NCBI GenBank assembly: GCA_003155465.1 | Contig: PMCR01000272.1 | Coordinates: 1 to 11,006, forward strand | DNA length: 11,006 bases | Source of the DNA: Myxococcales bacterium | Lineage (GTDB): Bacteria > Myxococcota > Polyangia > Fen-1088 | Direction of reading: 5' to 3' | Part shown: positions 7,457 to 11,006 of the stretch, one piece after another | Layout of the letters: each line of letters begins with the position of its first letter | How positions within the stretch are numbered: the stretch's first letter is position 1 | Program-made: the position numbers and the translations under genes | Notes under the pieces: model-generated | The model's database searches: none | The model's input: only the letters and a program-made list of their open reading frames with translations | What the model was told of the DNA's origin: nothing

Positions 7457-8589
7457 ATATCCTGACCATGGCCACGGTTGCCAGCATCGCACTTGCCGGT
7501 TGTGGCAAGCTCGTCGGCCTCAACACGCCGACCACGCCACTTGAGCAAGTTCACCTCCAGGTCACAGGCGATCTGGCCTCGGTGCAGCGGCGGGAGACGG
7601 TGGGGCAAGCCCCGCAGTTGCACGTCGCCCTGGTGTGGGGCGCGCAGTGGTTGCCCGAGCCCTTCTGTGTGCTGCCGCCAGAGTCGCAGGCGGCGGCCGC
7701 AGTCGTCGCGGCAGGCTGTCCCGACAGCTTTCGCTTCGTGCCCGACCGCGCCGGTGCTGATGTCGTAGTCCAGCCGGGCGTGCCAGCGACCATAGCGCTT
7801 GTCAACCTGCCCGCCGCCGATGTGATGGTGGGGGATGTCACGTCACGGGTGGCCTACGCCAGCCTGATCGTGTACGACGACCGCAACGGCAACGGCACCC
7901 TCGATTTCCACCATCCGCCACGGCACCACCATCACGGCGAGCCAGCGGATGTGGAAGATGCGGGCGCCCCGGGCACGCGCGACATCGTGTATGGCGCCAG
8001 TTTCATTTCCATGACCCTGCCCGACCAGCGCGTTGCCTATCGGGAAGGCGCCTTCAATGCCGGGGTCGCTTTCTATCCGCGCAACGGCTGTGTGCTGCCG
8101 CCGCTGCCCGGTTTCTCCATCCTGTCGGCGGGCGGCTTCCCCCGGCCCGACTTCACCCAGCCCAACGTTCTGCTTGCGGCGGCACAGGGGCAACTGCCTG
8201 CAGAGGATCCGACGACCTGTGGCGTGGCCAAGCTCGATGAGGCGGTGGTCACCATACCCCTGCAGTCCCCGGATGGGCTCACCCAACTTGCTTGCACCGT
8301 TGGAGACACCGCAGGCACGACCTTCTATCGCGAACCGCCTGCCAACTCGCCTGACGTGACCAACCGCGCCTGGGCCTGCGTCGGCTTTCCCCATCTGCCG
8401 GGCGACGATGCCGGGGTTCCGAACGGCCAGCAACTGGTGGTTGCCAGCGCACCCACCGATGCCTGCCAGAGCGTTACCCACTACACCCTGCGCGGCTGCG
8501 ACAACGACCCTGGTTGCGCAGCCCCTAGCTGGGATGTCACCGCCACGCCGCCCGCGTGGTGGGCGGCGTTCTGTCCAACCACCCCATGA
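7444..8589 (+). CDS. Cysteine-rich lipoprotein A with calcium-loop-like and histidine-rich motif
   Basis: 381 residues. The N-terminus MATLNILTMATVASIALAGC is a lipoprotein signal with lipobox LAGC, so C20 should be lipidated; G at the next position gives no inner-membrane retention signal, so outer-membrane placement is likely. Visible motifs are ALVWGAQWLPEPFC (62-75), NLPAADVMVGDVTSRVAYAS (121-140), DRNGNGTLD (146-154), which has the spacing of calcium-binding DxNxNGxxD loops, and directly after it FHHPPRHHHHGE with six histidines. Further cysteines (91, 216, 259, 284, 311, 341, 352, 358, 377) suggest disulfides in the periplasm or at the surface. I do not recognise the family. It is paralogous to the next gene (39 of 48 residues identical over residues 111-158). 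It starts inside the end of the barrel gene and its stop overlaps a possible ATGA start for the next gene. A ligand- or metal-binding role is inference only. Confidence 0.88.
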   Translation: MATLNILTMATVASIALAGCGKLVGLNTPTTPLEQVHLQVTGDLASVQRRETVGQAPQLHVALVWGAQWLPEPFCVLPPESQAAAAVVAAGCPDSFRFVPDRAGADVVVQPGVPATIALVNLPAADVMVGDVTSRVAYASLIVYDDRNGNGTLDFHHPPRHHHHGEPADVEDAGAPGTRDIVYGASFISMTLPDQRVAYREGAFNAGVAFYPRNGCVLPPLPGFSILSAGGFPRPDFTQPNVLLAAAQGQLPAEDPTTCGVAKLDEAVVTIPLQSPDGLTQLACTVGDTAGTTFYREPPANSPDVTNRAWACVGFPHLPGDDAGVPNGQQLVVASAPTDACQSVTHYTLRGCDNDPGCAAPSWDVTATPPAWWAAFCPTTP

Positions 8590-8606
8590 AGCTGCGGCAG
8601 AGTCAC

Positions 8607-9791
8607 ATGGCAAGACTGATTCGTTTCTTGGCAATGGCCCCCATAGCCGGCTGCGCCTTTCCCGGTTGTGGCAAGTTGGTGGGTCTCGACACTCCGGTCA
8701 CGCCACTGGCGCGAATTCGGGTCCAGTTCGCGGGCTATCTGCCGGCCACAGCGGGGCCACTGCGCGTCGCCCTGGTATGGGGCGCGCAGTGGTTGCCCGA
8801 GCCGTTCTGCGTGGCGCCGCCAAAAGCGGTGCCTGCAGTCGTTCAGCCAGGCTGGAAACTGCCATCGGTGGACGACGTGGTCGCGGCGGGCTGCCCGGAC
8901 AACTTCCGTTTTGTCCCCGACCGCGCCGGCGCCGACATCCCGATCCAGCCGGACGTGCCCCCGACCATCGATCTCATCAACCTGCCCGCCGCTGATGTGA
9001 TGGTGGGGGACGTTACCGCGCGGATCGCCTACGCCAGCGTAGTCGTCTACTACGACCGCAATGGCAACGGCACCCTCGACTTTCACCATCCGCCACACCA
9101 CCAGGACCACGAGGAGGACTACAATCCAGGCACGCCAGCCACGAGCGACGTTGTGTTCGGCGCCAGCTTCATCTCTATGACCAAGCCCGACCAGCGCGTC
9201 GCCTTTCGCGAAGGCGAGTTCGATGCCAACGTCGCCTTCTACCCGCGCATCGGCTGCGACAACTCTCAGCCGCTCCCCGGATTTTCCATCCTATCAGCGG
9301 GAGGATTCGACGCCTCGCTTGCGCTGCAGGGGCAATTGCCCACGGAAAGCGATCCCGCGGCCTGCGCCGTCGCCACGCTCGATGATGCGGTAGTCACGAT
9401 CCTCCTGTCGGCGCCGACTGCCGATGCGGGGGCAGAGGGCGATGCGAGGGCAGAGGGCAATGCGGGAGCCCAGGACGAATACTACTGGTCCCGTGCGGAA
9501 CTTGCCTGCACCGACCCCGAAACCGGCGGCATGACTTTCTACCTGCAACCCGACACCAGCTTCGACTTCACCAGCCCCAACATGCCCCCGTGGGCCTGCG
9601 TCGGCTTTCCCCGCCTATCTGGCGATACCGCGGAGGTCGCGAGCGGTCAACAACTCGTGATCGCCAACGCCGGCCCCTGCAAGAGCGTCATCCACTTCAT
9701 CCTGCGCGGCTGCGCAAATGACCCACATTGCGCAGCACCTAGCTGGGATCTTGCGCCGCCCGCGTGGTGGCCCTGCTCGACCACACCATGA
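8607..9791 (+). CDS. Cysteine-rich lipoprotein B, tandem paralogue of lipoprotein A
   Basis: 394 residues, aligned with lipoprotein A over its whole length: GCGKLVGLDTP, ALVWGAQWLPEPFC, NLPAADVMVGDVTARIAYAS, DRNGNGTLD (150-158), WACVGFPRLSGD, RGCANDPHCAAPSWD. The histidine cluster after the loop has become HHPPHHQDHEED, mixed with acidic residues. Two lipobox candidates exist: IAGC (C16) fits the rule better than FPGC (C21), although C21 aligns with the lipidated cysteine of A. An extra acidic segment (about 273-290) is made of three hexapeptide repeats (DAGAEG, DARAEG, NAGAQD) absent from A. I chose the ATG at 8607 because GTCACATGGCAA is shared with the start of A; an in-frame ATG at 8586 overlaps the stop of A as ATGA and would add MKLRQSH. 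The stop forms an ATGA overlap with the next gene, so coupling is likely. Function unknown; outer-membrane lipoprotein. Confidence 0.87.
   Translation: MARLIRFLAMAPIAGCAFPGCGKLVGLDTPVTPLARIRVQFAGYLPATAGPLRVALVWGAQWLPEPFCVAPPKAVPAVVQPGWKLPSVDDVVAAGCPDNFRFVPDRAGADIPIQPDVPPTIDLINLPAADVMVGDVTARIAYASVVVYYDRNGNGTLDFHHPPHHQDHEEDYNPGTPATSDVVFGASFISMTKPDQRVAFREGEFDANVAFYPRIGCDNSQPLPGFSILSAGGFDASLALQGQLPTESDPAACAVATLDDAVVTILLSAPTADAGAEGDARAEGNAGAQDEYYWSRAELACTDPETGGMTFYLQPDTSFDFTSPNMPPWACVGFPRLSGDTAEVASGQQLVIANAGPCKSVIHFILRGCANDPHCAAPSWDLAPPAWWPCSTTP
9423..9476 (+). repeat. Three 18-bp tandem repeats inside lipoprotein B
   Basis: Three consecutive 18-bp units start at 9423, 9441 and 9459. The first two differ by one base (GATGCGGGGGCAGAGGGC and GATGCGAGGGCAGAGGGC); the third is more diverged. 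They keep the reading frame and encode DAGAEG, DARAEG and NAGAQD. Lipoprotein A has no counterpart, so this is a recent slippage-type insertion in a surface-type loop. Confidence 0.85.
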
Positions 9792-10558
9792 GACTGCGAC
9801 AGATAGGATTCGTGCTGCTGGCGAATGCGCTCGTCGCAGGCCCCACCCAGGCCGCGCCGGTCACCGAGAATCCGGTGTCCCCGGCCAGCCCCCCTGCCGC
9901 GCTTGCCCAGTCCACGGCCGACGAAGACGGCCCCCCTCGCCTGTCGCTGCCCACTGAAAGCGACCGGGCGGTGTGGAAAAAGCCCGGCTTCCGCTTCGGC
10001 CTGGGAATGGTCTACGGCCGCTTGCTCGGCATCCACGGACCCCCGAATGGTCAACTGATCGGGCCAACCATTCGCATGGGCATCCGCCTGGACGATGATT
10101 GGTCGCTCATGGGATCATTTCAGTACCTGTACGCGACCGGAACCGGCGGCCTGCGGGGCTTGCGCTACGCGGGAACCATCGAGCCCACCTGGCACGCGAC
10201 CGGGCACCTGAATCTCGGGGTGGGCATCGGCTTTGCCGGACTGGTCGGTCCCAGTTCGAACCGGCCCAACCCCGACCCCCAGCCCAGCACGCTCGACACA
10301 TCGTACACCTTCCCTGATGCGCGGACACCGCTGCCATCCTGCAACGGTGTGGGCGTCACCGGCCTTGTGCGTGCGGAATGGCTGGTCGTGCTGGGGCCAC
10401 GCTCGTCGACGGGGCTGGCCCTGGAAGGCAATGGCCAGTGGACCGGATGCGTGGATGACACCGGCCGCCTAGAACCCGACACCGCCTCTCCCATCGTCCG
10501 CCGTCAGTGGTGGCCGCATTTCGTTGGCTCTCTCGCCTGGGTGATTGTGTGGCGCTAG
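9788..10558 (+). CDS. Predicted secreted outer-membrane beta-barrel protein
   Basis: 256 residues. MRLRQIGFVLLANALVAGPTQAAP is a good signal peptide, cleaved probably after TQA. A Pro/Ala-rich stretch follows, then from about residue 65 alternating strands of barrel type: FRFGLGMVYGRLLGI, GPTIRMGIRLDDDWSLMGSFQYLY, YAGTIEPTWHATGHLNLGVGIGFAGLVG, and near the end VRAEWLVVLGPRSSTGLALEGNGQW and FVGSLAWVIVWR. The closing aromatic-plus-charged residue is compatible with an outer-membrane barrel, but I cannot place it in a named family. The ATG at 9788 overlaps the stop of lipoprotein B as ATGA, a sign of translational coupling, and is chosen over the GTG at 9764 because it opens the signal peptide. 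A loop with two cysteines (C in LPSCNG and WTGCVD) may be disulfide-linked. It sits between the lipoproteins and the TonB-type gene, consistent with a shared envelope job. Confidence 0.8.
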   Translation: MRLRQIGFVLLANALVAGPTQAAPVTENPVSPASPPAALAQSTADEDGPPRLSLPTESDRAVWKKPGFRFGLGMVYGRLLGIHGPPNGQLIGPTIRMGIRLDDDWSLMGSFQYLYATGTGGLRGLRYAGTIEPTWHATGHLNLGVGIGFAGLVGPSSNRPNPDPQPSTLDTSYTFPDARTPLPSCNGVGVTGLVRAEWLVVLGPRSSTGLALEGNGQWTGCVDDTGRLEPDTASPIVRRQWWPHFVGSLAWVIVWR

Positions 10559-11006
10559 GGACTATCGCGCTGCTGGCACTGGTACTGCCTCTCGGCACCG
10601 CCCGTGCCCACACCCCGGACGCGTCCTCGCCCGAAGCGCCCGCACCCCGGACCACGGACGCGTCTCCGCCCGAGGCGCCCGGACCCCGGACCACGGACGC
10701 GTCCCCGCCCGAGGCGCCCGCACCCCGGACCACGGACGCGTCCCCGCCCGAGGCGCCCGCGCCCCGGACCACGGACGCGTCCCCGCCCGAGGCGCCCGCG
10801 CCCCGGACCACGGCAGAGCTGGAGCCGCCTCAGCCGCTGGTGCCGACCACCGTGCCCTATCCGGCGGACGCCCCCCCACACGATCAACCCATCGTGGTGC
10901 GCATCAAGATCTCCGTTGCAGCGGACGGCACGGTCCACAAGGTCGAGCTGCTCAGCCATTCTCTGCCCGTCTTCGACGACGCCGTCGTGCGCGCGGCCCA
11001 GGGTTT
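10507..11006 (+). CDS. TonB-domain protein, N-terminal part only (TonB or TonB-dependent receptor with TonB domain)
   Basis: The frame is open to the right edge. It starts with a membrane signal (from the GTG at 10507: VVAAFRWLSRL..., then ALGTIALLALVLPLGTARA), which may be a cleaved signal peptide or a TonB-like anchor. Then come five 13-residue proline-rich repeats (DASPPEAPAPRTT type) that could span the periplasm, and from about 10840 a TonB C-terminal-type fold: VPYPADAPPHDQ, IVVRIKISVAADGTVHKVEL, PVFDDAVVRAAQGF. In myxobacteria such domains occur both in TonB proteins and fused in front of TonB-dependent receptors; the end outside the window decides between them. I start at 10507 because it gives a positively charged n-region; the GTG at 10549, overlapping the previous stop by 10 bases, is the alternative. 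It should energise or mediate uptake across the outer membrane, with the barrel and lipoproteins as partners (inference). Confidence 0.75.
   Translation, partial: MVAAFRWLSRLGDCVALGTIALLALVLPLGTARAHTPDASSPEAPAPRTTDASPPEAPGPRTTDASPPEAPAPRTTDASPPEAPAPRTTDASPPEAPAPRTTAELEPPQPLVPTTVPYPADAPPHDQPIVVRIKISVAADGTVHKVELLSHSLPVFDDAVVRAAQG
10618..10812 (+). repeat. Five 39-bp tandem repeats encoding a proline-rich linker
   Basis: Five units of exactly 39 bp start at 10618, 10657, 10696, 10735 and 10774. Units 4 and 5 are identical and the others differ at a few bases, mostly silent; unit 1 encodes DASSPEAPAPRTT and the rest DASPPEAPAPRTT, with one A-to-G change in unit 2. The near identity points to recent expansion and possible copy-number variation between strains. 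The minus strand is also open across the array only because of its composition. Confidence 0.95.

Noticed and set aside
10618..10812. CRISPR-like array
   Set aside because: The units are contiguous without unique spacers and sit in a coding frame.
10356..10959. Minus-strand open frames across the 39-bp repeats with Gly/Arg-rich repeats
   Set aside because: The repeat unit length is a multiple of three and GC-rich, which keeps other frames open; the plus frame encodes a signal sequence, linker and TonB-type domain.

Overview
The window looks like a chromosomal segment of a high-GC Gram-negative bacterium, most likely a myxobacterium (Myxococcota) or a close relative. The pointers are strong G/C bias at third codon positions, GTG starts, an NtrC-type sigma-54 activator next to stand-alone receiver proteins, a serine/threonine-kinase-era FGE/SUMF1-like protein, and outer-membrane lipoproteins and barrels followed by a TonB-domain protein. 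The assignment is inference from gene style, not from a marker gene.

Left part (1-4607), all on the minus strand. In transcription order there is a membrane-bound sensor histidine kinase (4607-3303), a secreted SUMF1/FGE-fold protein that lacks the two catalytic cysteines (3227-2343), and a large radical SAM protein of the TIGR03960 type fused to a TIGR03936/DUF2344 domain (from 2231, running off the left edge). The last gene has no stop in the window and fills the first 2.2 kb; several long plus-strand open frames there are only its shadow.

Middle part (4608-6634). A sigma-54-dependent NtrC-family response regulator (4634-5995, plus) starts 26 bp from the kinase start, head to head. It converges, with 10 bp between stops, on a single-domain receiver protein (6446-6006, minus). 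Upstream of that receiver gene lies a near-consensus sigma-54 promoter (-24/-12 element at 6493-6478) and, about 60-100 bp further up, GCGAC/GTCGC repeats that could be the activator's binding sites. The natural reading is a phosphorelay module: kinase, NtrC-type activator, and a receiver gene that the activator switches on.

Right part (about 6635-11006, plus). Five tightly overlapping genes form one envelope operon: a small predicted outer-membrane barrel, two paralogous cysteine-rich lipoproteins (each with a calcium-loop-like DRNGNGTLD motif followed at once by a histidine cluster), a second predicted barrel, and the N-terminal part of a protein with a signal peptide or anchor, five 39-bp/13-residue proline-rich repeats and a TonB C-terminal-type domain. 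The first three junctions overlap or nearly abut (ATGA or 13 nt), which suggests translational coupling. I do not recognise the lipoprotein family by name; together with the TonB-type protein the set could be a metal or small-ligand acquisition system, and this is the candidate undescribed system of the window.
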